From Prosapia bicincta (lineage: Eukaryota; Arthropoda; Insecta; Hemiptera; Cercopidae): a DNA stretch of 64,000 bases. The DNA lies in NCBI GenBank assembly GCA_036971475.1, contig JBAIZL010000058.1:2810001-2874000 (forward strand), in the 5' to 3' direction. The notes under the pieces are model-generated. The model did no database searches. It saw nothing but the letters and a program-made list of their open reading frames with translations, and had not been told where the DNA came from. Below, one piece after another: positions 47,980 to 60,571 of this stretch. Numbering within the stretch: position 1 is the stretch's first letter; each line of letters begins with the position of its first letter. A program made the translations under genes and the position numbers.

Positions 47980-48495
47980 CAAGTTTATGAAACTTGCAGT
48001 TTTTGTGTTGTACATTTTTAGGTTTTTATAGATAATACGAAATGCGAAAAAAACAGCATACACATAACACAACAAAAAATAACACAAACACAAAAATATA
48101 TAACACTTACATGTCACGACAACACATCACAATAAGTAGCTTCCACGTTTTGCAAACTTAAATACACAGTTTTATTCACAACATCCAACACAAATAAAAA
48201 CACCTACACAGTGCAAAAACATACCAGGATAAACACAAAAGGACAGGCGTATACAAGATTACATGCAACAACTGCCCCAGCTTTTACATAGCACAAACAA
48301 GGAGAACATTTACCACAAGACATGAAGAACACAAGAGATACAACCTACATCAAATTTGGCCACACACATACAAAACATACTACACTCACAGACTGACGTA
48401 GACACCAATCTAAAAATCCCACATTACATCAATAAATGCAAAAAACTTAACACAGTAGAAAACTATGAGATATATAAACAGCATAAATTTTATCC
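47980..48495 (+). pseudogene. PLE-b fragment ending unit B
   Basis: It begins AACTTGCAGTTTTTGTGTTG and contains GVYKITCNNCPSFYIAQTRR, then HIQNILHSQTDVDTNLKIPH and ENYEIYKQHKFYPQ. It is cut at TATCCACAA and joined directly to TTTGTGATAGGATCC, the start of the next unit. The YIG triad is YIA here. Confidence 0.8.
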
Positions 48496-50856
48496 ACAAT
48501 TTGTGATAGGATCCCCCCCTTCAGTAGTCAGACTGCCATAATTATCCCTGCCCAAAAACTAAATTCTGAAGGATCTCTTGATTGACTCAAAATTTTGTTT
48601 TATATTACTTTTTGATGGTGACTTCAAGAAATACCACTTTAGACAGAATTAATACAGTAAATACAAAACTGAACAGACTTAGGAAATACTATTATTTTTA
48701 GTTTTTTTTTTAAGATGTGAGAAACTATTTTAATAATATAGAAGATACTGTTTGAGGGATTTAGATGTAAGAAAATGTACAAAGCCAAATCCTGACACAA
48801 TAGGAGGATATCTTTATGGTGTGTGAATTTACCAATACTGTGAGGCATGTGTGTACTATATCTGATAAGAAATACAAATATATTCTTTCACAAACCTTTA
48901 ACTTCCTGATCCTCCACCTTTTGAAGAGAAGCAGTTGATGCAGGTTGTATACACTTCAAGTCACACAATATACAGCTGATTCTTCGAAGTATCCTGATCC
49001 TACTGGAACAAACCTTTATGAGTTTTTTTTTACAAAATTAAGAGTATATGAGTGTGGATTTACTTACCATAGCTTTTTCTTGATAGTCTTTAGTTCTTCT
49101 TTGTATGAATGTCTTCTCCAGAAAAATCAACCAAAATTCAGAACAAACACACTTTAACAACTTATGTTATATTACTGCCTTGTGATATATTAATACTAAT
49201 TTACTTTTTTTTTACAAGACTAACAACTAAAAGAGCCCAAATAGCTGAAACAAAAAGTACAAGTTAGTTAATAAATATAACATATTACAACAAAATGAAG
49301 AATAACAAGTCCTACAACGCCCTAATAGGGGAAGGGGACGCGATCCCTAACTCAATTGATTGTTTATCCTAAATACTAGGTTTTCCTGAAAAAGAACACA
49401 AGTATTAAGAAAAACATTGTATAAATACCTTGTATAACATTGTATAATGTAGATCCATGATGGTCCTTGAAGTTCTGCGTAGTTACATTTTTGGAGAGTA
49501 AGACTGTGTTTTTTCTAGAAATCTAATTATTAAATCTTTTATAGAAAATAAATTCTGTTGAAACCTAAATTTTCCTAAATAAATTTTCCTAAATGTATTA
49601 ACTAATAGATATTCCTAATTTCTTTTATAAATTTTATATAAAATTCTAATTCTCCCTATATTTTTGAAAAAAAAATTTCTTAATAAACTATTACTTTAAG
49701 ATCTTTAATAGTAAAAAAAAATGAGATTGATAAAAACCTATTTATGAAGTTTGTAAGTTTTAATAAATTTGAACATACAAAAATATTTAACATTTTTAAT
49801 AATCATCTAATATTGAATCCAAAAAGTGTTTGAAATTTTTATTTCAATTTAAAGAGTTTTAAAATATTTGTCTCTTACTCAGTAGAAGTCTGAAGATCTC
49901 TGAAAAGCTGAAACAACACACCCAAGTTAGTATAAAAACAATGAACATGTCAGCTGAACATTTAGGACCAAGTGATGAATTCGTATACAAACATATAACG
50001 AAACAGAAGTTTGTCAAATATTTTTGTGTTAGTTTAGAGTAGTGTAAGTGTTGTGGATTGGAGGGTTACAGATTGGAACATACAACGTAACCGAAATTAT
50101 TATTATCTCACGGCAGGCCAACAAACTTCCATTCCATTATTAGGACATTTCATCATACCTTATTGTTAGTAGGGAACATAGGCAGAGAGGGCAAACAAGA
50201 ACTAACTACATCATGCAAAGGGCTTCTCCACCTGCAAGAAACAATTACACCCCTCTCTAACCTCTGTACAACATGAACATGCAGGGAATAAGTAAGGTAT
50301 AATGAGGGATATGTTAAGCTGACATGTTGGGCACTACCTAAGACTCACCCAGCTGCGACTTTCAAACCTGAAACAGAAAAAAAACAATTTTTAAGGGGGT
50401 GTTTTTCCATTTGACATAACCGAACTCAAAGTTTGTATATACACTTTATACGCCAATAATTTAATACTGAGTACAACATCAAAACTAATTAGTACCTGAG
50501 GATGTTCATAATATCCTGATACTCTATTGACCATAATTTTAAATTTGTATATTTAATATTTATACTTTTCGGTATTTTTTGAAGTCTGAGTGCACAATGG
50601 CATGCATTTGCCGAAATTCATTCTCTCGTAAAACCATGAAAGTAAGTGCTAATGTGCTCAAACATATTTAATATTTTGGAATTTCTAAACAATTTGAAAT
50701 ATTAGACCACCAATTATTTATTTATTATTTTTTGTTTGAGGAAATATTAAGCTACTGGTCCTTGCATTTTTCAAATTTAACATTACACATAAAATTGCTC
50801 AAACCTGTCCACTGAGTATAGAAAATTAAGTTGATATTATAAAAGAAAAATTCATA

Positions 50857-51298
50857 TACAGTAGAGTCTTGAGAATTCGAGATAGATAAGAGGGACATTG
50901 CCTTGGATTACTGAAAACTCGGATTACACGGAATTATGGTCCTGTGCATTAGAAAAATTGGAGTTTTAATGAACCCTAACACTAAAATTAAAAATGCATT
51001 AAATGTGTTTATAGAACTTTATATAAACATATCTTGGAAGCCAGGCTCATTTTCTTTGCATACCATATTGATATAACCATTTCTTGGAAACTCGAATCAT
51101 TTTCTTTGCATACCATATTGATATAACCATTTCTTGGAAACTCGAATAATTTCCTATGCACACCAAATTGATATAAATATTTCTTGTGCCTGACTCGTCA
51201 TTTTCTTTTAAATATATAACATAGGCTCAAATAGAAACAGGGTCGAATTTAATGGAAGCTGAAAATATCGGGACTGCAATTCTTGAGACTCTATTGCA
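50857..51298. mobile_element. Tigger-like element with minisatellite, unit C
   Basis: It runs from TACAGTAGAGTCTTGAGAAT to the reverse end TGCAATAGAGTCTCAAGAAT, with GGATTACTGAAAACTCGGAT near the left end and only a few copies of the 'ttgatataaccatttcttgg' unit. Confidence 0.8.
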
Positions 51299-52441
51299 GC
51301 TTTCGTCTATTCTACTTCAAATTTTTTTTTGCAAACATCAATGGTGTTTTCATATGATTATTTCAATATTTTCCCTCATTGCTTTTCAGATACAAATAAT
51401 GGCATCTTGTATATTTTTTCACTAAACACAGCCACATTTATATTTTACAAAACTGGGAATAATTTAATGCCAAAAAGTGATGCCGAAGAGAAATTTTGTA
51501 CAATAATTACGGATAAACTTACCTTATATTTAGGTCAATGTCACTTTGTAAGCAGTAAAGATGTCTTGATGATTAAAGTTGCTTTCTGTGTTGTTATTGG
51601 TTGAGACTCTTGATAAGACTGGAGATGGTGTCCTCTTCATTATGTTAACATTATCCTCTTGGAGCACTTTTCTACAAAAAAAAAACACAAAAGTGTTTCA
51701 ATAAATTGTTTTTATTGCCAATTTATTATTTTCTCTCTGCTCCTAATTTTTTTATGTGTTATTGTTTTTATATGTTTTACTAATTCCTTTTGCTATAAGA
51801 AATTAATATTGTAACTATTATCTTTCATATTTATGACCTAAGCATGTACATTGTTATAGAGAAACCAGACAAAAGTAAACTTTATAGTCTGTTTACAGGA
51901 AATGTTTTTTTTTTTAATCAAGTACTATTTTTAAGTAAAAACATAAATATAGCAACAGGGCAAATGGATTATAATAGAGGCCGATAAAAACCAATACAAA
52001 AGCATTTTTTCCAAGAAGCAATATATTTTAAAAATCTCAGTGATAAGTCATGATTGTAAACATTCTATTACCCATCACTCCATTATTCCGTAACACCTGG
52101 CTTGTACAAAAATATATTGTGTTAAATATAAGGTTTAATATTTTATACATAGTTCTGATTAGTTAAGGAAGGGAGAAAAATGAGAAGTGCCAAAGCATAT
52201 AAGGATCCATTAAGATTTTTGGTCATTTATCTAACTTAACTCATTGCGACAAACTGCAGTTGGAATTTCTGAAAGTTACAAGCAGCTATATTTTTGTTAA
52301 GTCATGCTAATAATATCGAGATCTTGACAGTATAGTGATTGATTGGTTCATACTGTGCAAAGGGGCGTTACACCCTGCTAAAACAAAATAAATTTAGAGA
52401 TAAGTTGAAGTATTTCTAATGAATTAAAATTCATGATAGAA

Positions 52442-52922
52442 AACATTCATGTATATTCAAACATCTATACCAAGAATGAAGACTGGAGAAGAGGCCATTA
52501 GAGGTTTGGTGAATGGGTCAGACACGCAGCTACCGCCAAAGACTATAGTGTCTAAAGATGGCAAGATAAGAGAAACTACACTATCTATTTTTAAATAAAT
52601 AAAACCTCTAAACCACAAATAACATTTTATTTAAACCTTATGTACATTTCGATTGCCCAGCAATCATCTTCAGAGGTATTTAAAAAATACAACTAACTTG
52701 AGTTTGTTGTATTTTTTAAATACCTCTGAAGATGATTGCTGGGCAATCGAAATGTACATAAGGTTTAAATAAAATGTTATTTGTGGTTTAGAGGTTTTAT
52801 TTATTTAAAAATAAACATTACGCCACAGTTGCTTCATATAGTTACACTATCTATTCATACTGAAGTGGATTACATAAAGACATTACATATCAGTATAGCC
52901 TCAAGAATTCAGAAGGGTAAGT
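52442..52922 (+). other. Exon-like ORF piece d, unit C copy, split by the fold-back
   Basis: Before the insert: MKTGEEAIRGLVNGSDTQLP, PKTIVSKDGKIRETTL (from about 52,477). After it: TEVDYIKTLHISIASRIQKG with a good donor (AAGG|GTAAGT). If the insert is left out the frame is continuous. It looks like a genuine coding exon. The unit A and B copies are degraded at other positions. No family recognised. Confidence 0.5.
52590..52842. mobile_element. 253-bp fold-back insert with 13-bp TSD and two hammerhead-like cores, unit C
   Basis: The target duplication tacactatctatt lies at 52,577-52,589 and 52,843-52,855; unit B has the site once (about 45,056). The insert is a near-perfect palindrome of about 226 bp (to 52,812) plus a 30-bp one-sided end. 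Each arm carries CTGAAGA-T-GATTGC-TGG-GCAATC-GAAA (plus strand 52,726-52,752; minus strand 52,673-52,647). This has the form of a minimal hammerhead core. It interrupts exon-like piece d. Confidence 0.88.
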
Positions 52923-54234
52923 TCGGTTACAAAATCCCATTTAAAATTCTTTTTCCTTTGCAACTGACAAAATATCAATAACAAATTACAATACATTTAA
53001 AAAACAATTTTTAAAACTAAATTTTGAATAAAATTTAAATGAATATTAAGTATTATTGGCTTAGTTGATAAAAAGGACATTTAAAATTTATGAATTACAT
53101 TTCAAAGTGTGAAAATTATTAGGCCAATTCATAAGTTCATCAAATATAAAGTTATTAGGCATTACAAATTGTAACTATATGTAACAACTGACTAATTATA
53201 TGTTTTATGATTTGTTATAGTAAGAGGTTTTCTTTTATCTTTGAACAATTTATTGCATTTAATTTAATAAGAGCATTGGAGCATTATTTTATTCCTATAA
53301 TTTATTTGGGTATTGTAAAAACCATTTAGGAATGAATTGCCCTAAATTCATTTCCCTGTTACTTTGGGCAAATAAATGCTCACTCGAATGTATAAACACA
53401 ACCGTACACACAATCAAGGATTTAAATAAATCTTACCAATAAACAAGAAAAATTCATTCAATAATATATTCTTTGATTTTTATATTAAATAAAAAGTAAA
53501 TTTGATTCCCTTAAACTTTTATAAAAGTTGCTTGATGTAAACATCTTAAATTCACTGATTAATCTATTATTAAAAAGTACTTAGCTAAGATACCTACCTT
53601 TGGTAGAGGGTTAGCTTTGTAAAACAAATGTTTTGAAACACATCAGCAAGTAAGCCATTACGTATTCACTTAGCTAAATACTTTCTAAATATAGTTTTAT
53701 TAAAGGTTTTAAAAATTTCAAAATATGTGCATATTTGAATTTTAATTCCAATATGAAGTAAATTAACTAAGTAGTGGAAGTTAAGACAAAGTGATGTTTT
53801 GCTATAATTTCCTATCTAGAGTTACTAACGCTCGAAGGCCAAATATGTGAACTAAATGAAGGAAACACGACAAGACCCAGCACCATACTGTCGTTTTGAG
53901 CAAAAGGGCTGTGTGTGTTTGAATTTGTTGCTTCTGAAAAAATATTCAAGGTATTTACTTTGGAAATTTTCTGAGACGAAATGATGAAAAAACTTTTTTG
54001 TTATAAGGTTACTTTACTGCTTATTTATTTCCCTTTCCATAGCGTTCCTTGCAAAATAAAAAGTTTAACGATTATGGGTAATTTCATATTTTTTTTAAAA
54101 TTGTTCAGGCCGGGCAAAGTGGATTACTATTTACTTTGCCCAGATATATTTTATACATGTATACTTCACTCATTATACAATAAAACTAACACATAAATTA
54201 TTTAAAACAAACTGAAACCAAATTTGCTTTTCAG

Positions 54235-54612
54235 ATGGTTTACAAATATGAATGGAAGACAAGCCAAGCTAGATGGTCTGAAGAAAATTTAAAATTAGCC
54301 ATAAAATCTATTGAAGATGGTTTCAATTCCATTTCAGGGTCGTCAAAATCTTACAGTATTCTTTTTGCCAATCTTAGCAAGAAATGGGATTTAAAGAATT
54401 CTTACAAAGGAAAAAACCGTATAAAATTGTCAATAATAAGAAAAAACACAATTTTAAAACAGAAAAAAGATTACCATTGTTTAATTTTCCAGGAAAAATA
54501 AGACGACCCCCTCTGGATGATTGGATACAGTGTGGGCATTGTCTTGAATAGTCTCATGAAGGTTGTGTCAGACTGTTGTGGATTAGGATCATATTTCGTT
54601 GACTTATGTATC
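54235..54612 (+). pseudogene. psq-HTH / zinc-finger exon pair, unit C copy
   Basis: After the acceptor tttgcttttcag, 88 open codons start MVYKYEWKTSQARWSEENLK (HTH_psq-like; W-S-E-E-N-L-K-L-A-I is the typical helix-1 area). The zinc-finger exon (acceptor ttttccag at about 54,493) has DDWIQCGHCLE then TAG and a one-base insertion, as in B. The HTH part is intact and the finger part is broken. Confidence 0.68.
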
Positions 54613-55704
54613 AACAGATAAAGTTGACACACAATATAATTTCTTTTGATTCTACTTATTGTTAAAAATTTAAAGAGTGTAAAGTATATAGCTTTAAATT
54701 TTGTGATGTAATGTGTACTCTTCAATTAAGAGTTATTTTGTGAAATTAAATGTTACAGAGATATTTTGTGCTTGTGTGCATTTTATCCCACCATTTTTCA
54801 ATTTTCAGGTTAATGAGTACAAAATTCACATTGCCTGGGTTACATTATTCACTTTGCTTAGGGTACCTGGGCAAAGAGAATAATTGAAATTTATATATAA
54901 ATGATTTATTTATATTCCTGTCTTTTTAGATGAGTAAATAACTATTTTCCTATCAATAGATGATGTATTTTAGATGATATTTAACACTATGACAGAATCT
55001 TTTTTACTTTATTCAAGAATTCTTTTTTACTTTGTCAGCGGTTTAAAAAAATGTTATCCACTTTACCCTGGTCTCCACACATTAAATGTTTAAGATATAT
55101 TAGATACATAATGACAGTTAATCTCAAATTAAAAAATGGTCATTTCATAATACAAATAAAATTTTGTGATTTTACAAAAAATACAGTTGTGCCAAAAGAG
55201 TAGATAAGAGAAATTCCCAAAAAATATACCTGATATTCAGCCCAATGACACAGTTTCGAGCAGTACAGATGTAGTCTATGATTAAAGTTGCTATTAATTG
55301 TTAAGGCTGCTGGCATTGGAATGGTGAATCTTCATTCATCATTTTCTAGCAAATCAAAACACAAATTTTGTCAATATAACCAAATGCTTTGACTATTAAG
55401 CTGACTTATATATCAGAACAAATGTATGCTAGTTAGAACATTATACCAATTCTCAAAAAGGCTGATGCCAGAAGACTGACTATGGTAGGATAATTAGTAA
55501 ACTAGAAAATATTTGTTTTATAATTAAGAGAAAAAACTGTGATTACAAGATTCAATCTGTCCTTTTATTTATGAAGCTTATCTGTTACAAACACCTTTCC
55601 TTAAAGAATGCAGGAATGTGATTTATGGTTTTGTGGGTTCTAGTATAAACAGCTGTGTAGTATGGCTAGTTTCTTTCAAATGGATGGCTAGACTTCAAGT
55701 TTAT

Positions 55705-56216
55705 GAAACTTGCAGTTTTTGTGTTGTACATTTTTAGGTTTTTATAGATAATACGAAATGCGAAAAAAAAACAGCATACACATAACACAACAAAAAATAA
55801 CACAAACACAAAAATATATAACACTTACATGTCACGGCAACACATCACAATAAGTAGCTTCCACGTTTTGCAAACTTAAATACACAGTTTTATTCACAAC
55901 ATCCAACACAAATAAAAACACCTACACAGTTCAAAAACATACCAGGATAAACACAACAGGGCAGGCGTATACAAGATTACATGCAACAACTGCCCCAGCT
56001 TTTACATAGCACAAACAGGGAGAACATTTACCACAAGACATGAAGAACACAAGAGATACAACCTACATCAAATTTGGCCACACACATACAAAACATACTA
56101 CACTCACAGACTGACGTAGACACCAATCTAAAAATCCCACATTACATCAATAAATACAAAAAACTTAACACAGTAGAAAACTATGAGATATATAAACAGC
56201 ATAAATATTATCCACA
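55705..56216 (+). pseudogene. PLE-b fragment ending unit C
   Basis: It is the same fragment as in unit B with the same break point: TATCCACAA joined to TTTGTGACAGGATCCCC. GVYKITCNNCPSFYIAQTGR is readable at about 55,965-56,025. Confidence 0.8.
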
Positions 56217-58584
56217 ATTTGTGACAGGATCCCCTGTTAGGGGGGCTTCAGTAGTCAGACTGCCATAATTATCCCTACCCAAAAACTAAATTCTGAAGGA
56301 TCTCTTGATTGACTCAAAATTTTGTTTTATATTACTTCTTGATGGTGACTTCAAGAAATAGCACTTTAGACAAAATTAATACAGTAAATACAAAACTGAA
56401 CAGACCTAGGAAATACTATTATTTTTAGTTTTTTTTTTAAGATGTGAGAAACTATTTTAATAATATAGAAGATACTGTTTGAGGGATTTAGATGTAAGAA
56501 AATGTACAAAGCCAAATCCTGACACAATAGGAGGATATCTTTATGGTGTGTGAATTTACCAATACTGTGAGGCATGTTTGTACTATATCTGATAAGAAAT
56601 ACAAATATATTCTTTCACAAACCTTTAACTTCCTGATCCTCCGCCTTTTGAAGAGAAGCAGTTGATGCAGGATGTATACACTTCAAGTCACACAATATAC
56701 AGCTGATTCTTCGAAGTATCCTGATCCTACTGGAACAAACCTTTATGAGTTTTTTTTCACAAAATTAAGAGTATATGAGTGTGGATTTACTTACCATAGC
56801 TTTTTCTTGATAGTCTTTAGTTCTTCTTTGTATGAATGTCTTCTCCAGAAAAATCAACCAAAATTCAGAACAAACACACTTTAACAACTTATGTTATATT
56901 ACTGCCTTGTGATATATTAATACTAATTTACTTTTTTTTTACAAGACTAACAACTAAAAGAGCCCAAATAGCTGAAACAAAAAGTACAAGTTAGTTAATA
57001 AATATAATATATTACAACAAAATGAAGAATAACAACTCCTACAACGCCCTAATAGGGGAAGGGGACGCGATCCCTAACTCAATTGATTGTTTATCCTAAA
57101 TACTAAGTTTTCCTGAAAAAGAACACAAGTATTAAGAAAAACATTGTATAAATACCTTGTATAACATTGTATAATGTAGATCCATGATGGTCCTTGAAGT
57201 TCTGCGTAGTTACATTTTTGGAGAGTAAGATTACGTTTTTTCTAGAAATCTAATTATTAAATCTTTTATAGAAAATAAATTCTGTTGAAACCTAAATTTT
57301 CCTAAATAAATTTTCCTAAATGTATTAACTAATAGATATTCCTAATTTCTTTTATAAATTTTATATAAAATTCTAATTCTCCCTATATTTTTGAAAAAAA
57401 AATTTCTTAATAAACTATTACTTTAAGATCTTTAATAGTAAAAAAAATGAAATTGATAAAAACCTATTTATGAAGTTTGTAAGTTTTAATAAATTTGAAC
57501 ATACAAAAATATTTAAAATTTTTAATAATCATCTAATATTGAATCCAAAAAGTGTTTGAAATTTTTATTTCAATTTAAAGAGTTTTAAAATATTTGTCTC
57601 TTACTCAGTAGAAGTCTGAAGATCTCTGAAAAGCTGAAACAACACACCCAAGTTAGTATAAAAACAATGAACATGTCAGCTGAACATTTAGGACCAAGTG
57701 ATGAATTCGTATACAAACATATAACGAAACAGAAGTTTGTCAAATATTTTTGTGTTAGTTTAGAGTAATGTAAGTGTTGTGGATTGGAGGGTTACAGATT
57801 GGAACATACAACGTAACCGAAATTATTATTATCGCACGGCAGGCCAACAAACTTCCATTCCATTATGAGGACATGTCATCATACCTTATTGTTAGTAGGG
57901 AACATAGGCAGAGAGGGCAAACAAGAACTAACTACATCATGCAAAGGGCTTCTCCACCTGCAAGAAACAATTACACCCCTCTCTAACCTCTGTACAACAT
58001 GAACATGCAGGGAATAAGTAAGGTATAATGAGGGATATGTTAAGCTGACATGTTGGGCACTACCTAAGACTCACCCAGCTGCGACTTTCAAACCTGAAAC
58101 AGAAAAAAAAAACAATTTTTAAGGGGGTGTTTTTCCATTTGACATAACCGAACTCAAAGTTTGTATATACACTTTATACGCCAATAATTTAATACTGAGT
58201 ACAACATCAAAACTAATTAGTAACTGAGGATGTTCATAATATCCTGATACTCTATTGACCATAATTTTAAATTTTTATATTTAATATTTATACTTTTCGG
58301 TATTTTTTGAAGTCTGAGTGCACAATGGCATGCATTTGCCACAATTCATGCTCTCGTAAAACCATGAAAGTAAGTGCTAATGTGCTCAAACATATTTAAT
58401 ATTTTGGAATTTCTAAACAATTTGAAATATTAGACCACCAATTATTTATTTATTATTTTTTGTTTGAGGAAATATTAAGCTACTGGTCCTTGCATTTTTC
58501 AAATTTAACACTACACATAAAATTGCTCAAACCTGTCCACTGAGTATAGAAAATTAAGTTGATATTATAAATGAAAAATTCATA

Positions 58585-59026
58585 TACAGTAGAGTCTTGA
58601 GAATTCGAGATAGATGAGAGGGACATCGCCTTGGATTACTGAAAACTCGGATTACACGGAATTATGTTCCTGTGCATTAGAAAAATTGGAGTTTTAATGA
58701 ACCCTAACACTAAAATTAAAAATGCATTAAATGTGTTTATAGAACTTTATATAAACATATCTTGTAAGCCAGGCTCATTTTCTTTGCATACCATATTGAT
58801 ATAACCATTTCTTGGAAACTCGGATCATTTTCTTTGCATACCATATTGATATAACCATTTCTTGGAAACTCGAATAATTTCCTATGCACACCAAATTGAT
58901 ATAAATATTTCTTGTGCCCGACTCATCATTTTCTTTTAAATATATAACATAGGCTCAAATAGAAACAGGGTCGAATTTAATGGAAGCTGAAAATATCGGG
59001 ACTCCAATTCTTGAGACTCTATTGCA
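58585..59026. mobile_element. Tigger-like element with minisatellite, unit D
   Basis: It has the same borders and nearly the same content as the unit C copy at 50,857-51,298. Confidence 0.8.
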
Positions 59027-60318
59027 GCTTTCGTCTATTCTACTCCAAATTTTTTTTTGCAAACATCAATGGTGTTTTCATATGATTATTTCAATATTTT
59101 CCCTCATTGCTTTTCAGATACAAATAATGGCATCTTGTATATTTCTTCACTAAACACAGCCACATTTATATTTTACGAAACTGGGAATAATTTAATGCCA
59201 AAGAGTCATGCCGAAGAGAAATTTTGTACAATAATTACGGATAAACTTACCTTATATTTAGGTCAATGTCACTTTGTAAGCAGTAAAGATGTCTTGATGA
59301 TTAAAGTTGCTTTCTGTGTTGTTATTGGTTGAGACTCTTGATAAGACTGGAGATGGTGTCCTCTTCATTATGTTAACATTATCCTCTTGGAGCACTTTTC
59401 TACAAAAAAAAAAACACAAAAATGTTTCAATAAATTGTTTTTATTGCCAATTTATTATTTTCTCTCTGTTCCTAATTTTTTTATGTGTTATTGTTTTTAT
59501 ATGTTTTACTAATTCCTTTTGCTATAAGAAATTAATATTGTAACTATTATCTTTCATATTTATGACCTAAGCATGTACATTGTTATAGAGAAAACAGACA
59601 AAAGTAAACTTTATAGTCTGTTTACAGAAAATGTTTTTTTTTTAATCAAGTACTATTTTTAAGTAAAAACATAAATATAGCAACAGGGCAAATGGATTAT
59701 AATAGAGGCCGATAAAAACCAATACAAAAGCATTTTTTCCAAGAAGCAATATATTTTAAAAATCTCAGTGATAAGTCATGATTGTAAACATTCTATTACC
59801 CATCACTCCATTATTCCGTAACACCTGGCTTGTACAAAAATATATTGTGTTAAATATAAGGTTCAATATTTTATACATAGTTCTGATTAGTTAAGGAAGG
59901 GAGAAAAATGAGAAGTGCCAAAGCATATAAGGATCCATTAAGATTTTTGGTCATTTATCTAACTTAACTCATTGCGACAGACTGCAGTTGGAATTTCTGA
60001 AAGTTACAAGCAGCTATATTTTTGTTAAGTCATGATAATAATATCGAGATCTTGACAGTATAGTGATTGATTGGTTCATACTGTGCAAAGGGGCGTTACA
60101 CCCTGCTAAAACAAAATAAATTTAGAGATGAGTTGAAGTATTTCTAATGAATTAAAATTCATGATAGAAAACATTCATGTATATTCAAACATCTATACCA
60201 AGAATGAAGACTGGAGAAGAGGCCATTAGAGGTTTGGTGAATGGGTCAGACACGCAGCTACCACCAAAGACTATAGTGTCTAAAGATGGCAAGATAAGAG
60301 AAACTACACTATCTATTT

Positions 60319-60571
60319 TTAAATAAATAAAACCTCTAAGCCACAAATAACATTTTATTTAAACCTTATGTACATTTCGATTGCCCAGCAATCATCTTCA
60401 GAGGTATTTAAAAAATACAACTAACTTGAGTTTGTTGTATTTTTTAAATACCTCTGAAGATGATTGCTGGGCAATCGAAATGTACATAAGGTTTAAATAA
60501 AATGTTATTTGTGGTTTAGAGGTTTTATTTATTTAAAAATAACTATTACGCCACAGTTGCTTCATATAGTT
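60319..60571. mobile_element. 253-bp fold-back insert, unit D copy
   Basis: It is identical in structure to 52,590-52,842. The plus-strand core runs CTGAAGA (60,454-60,460) to GAAA (60,477-60,480). Presence at the same site in C and D and absence in B date it between those unit duplications. Confidence 0.85.

Larger units (their letters stand above)
41160..48495. repeat. Tandem unit B (about 7.3 kb)
   Basis: It has the same modules as unit A in the same order, ending in the PLE-b fragment (47,980-48,495). A second poly-C run lies at about 41,192-41,206. It lacks both the 253-bp fold-back seen in C and D and the RNase H insertion of A. Its Tigger-like element is reduced (43,566-43,808, left end missing). 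Confidence 0.9.
48496..56216. repeat. Tandem unit C (about 7.7 kb)
   Basis: It lies about 7.72-7.73 kb before the equivalent positions in unit D and is nearly identical to D over most of its length. It carries the 253-bp fold-back (52,590-52,842). The Tigger-like element is at 50,857-51,298 with three or four minisatellite copies. Confidence 0.93.
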
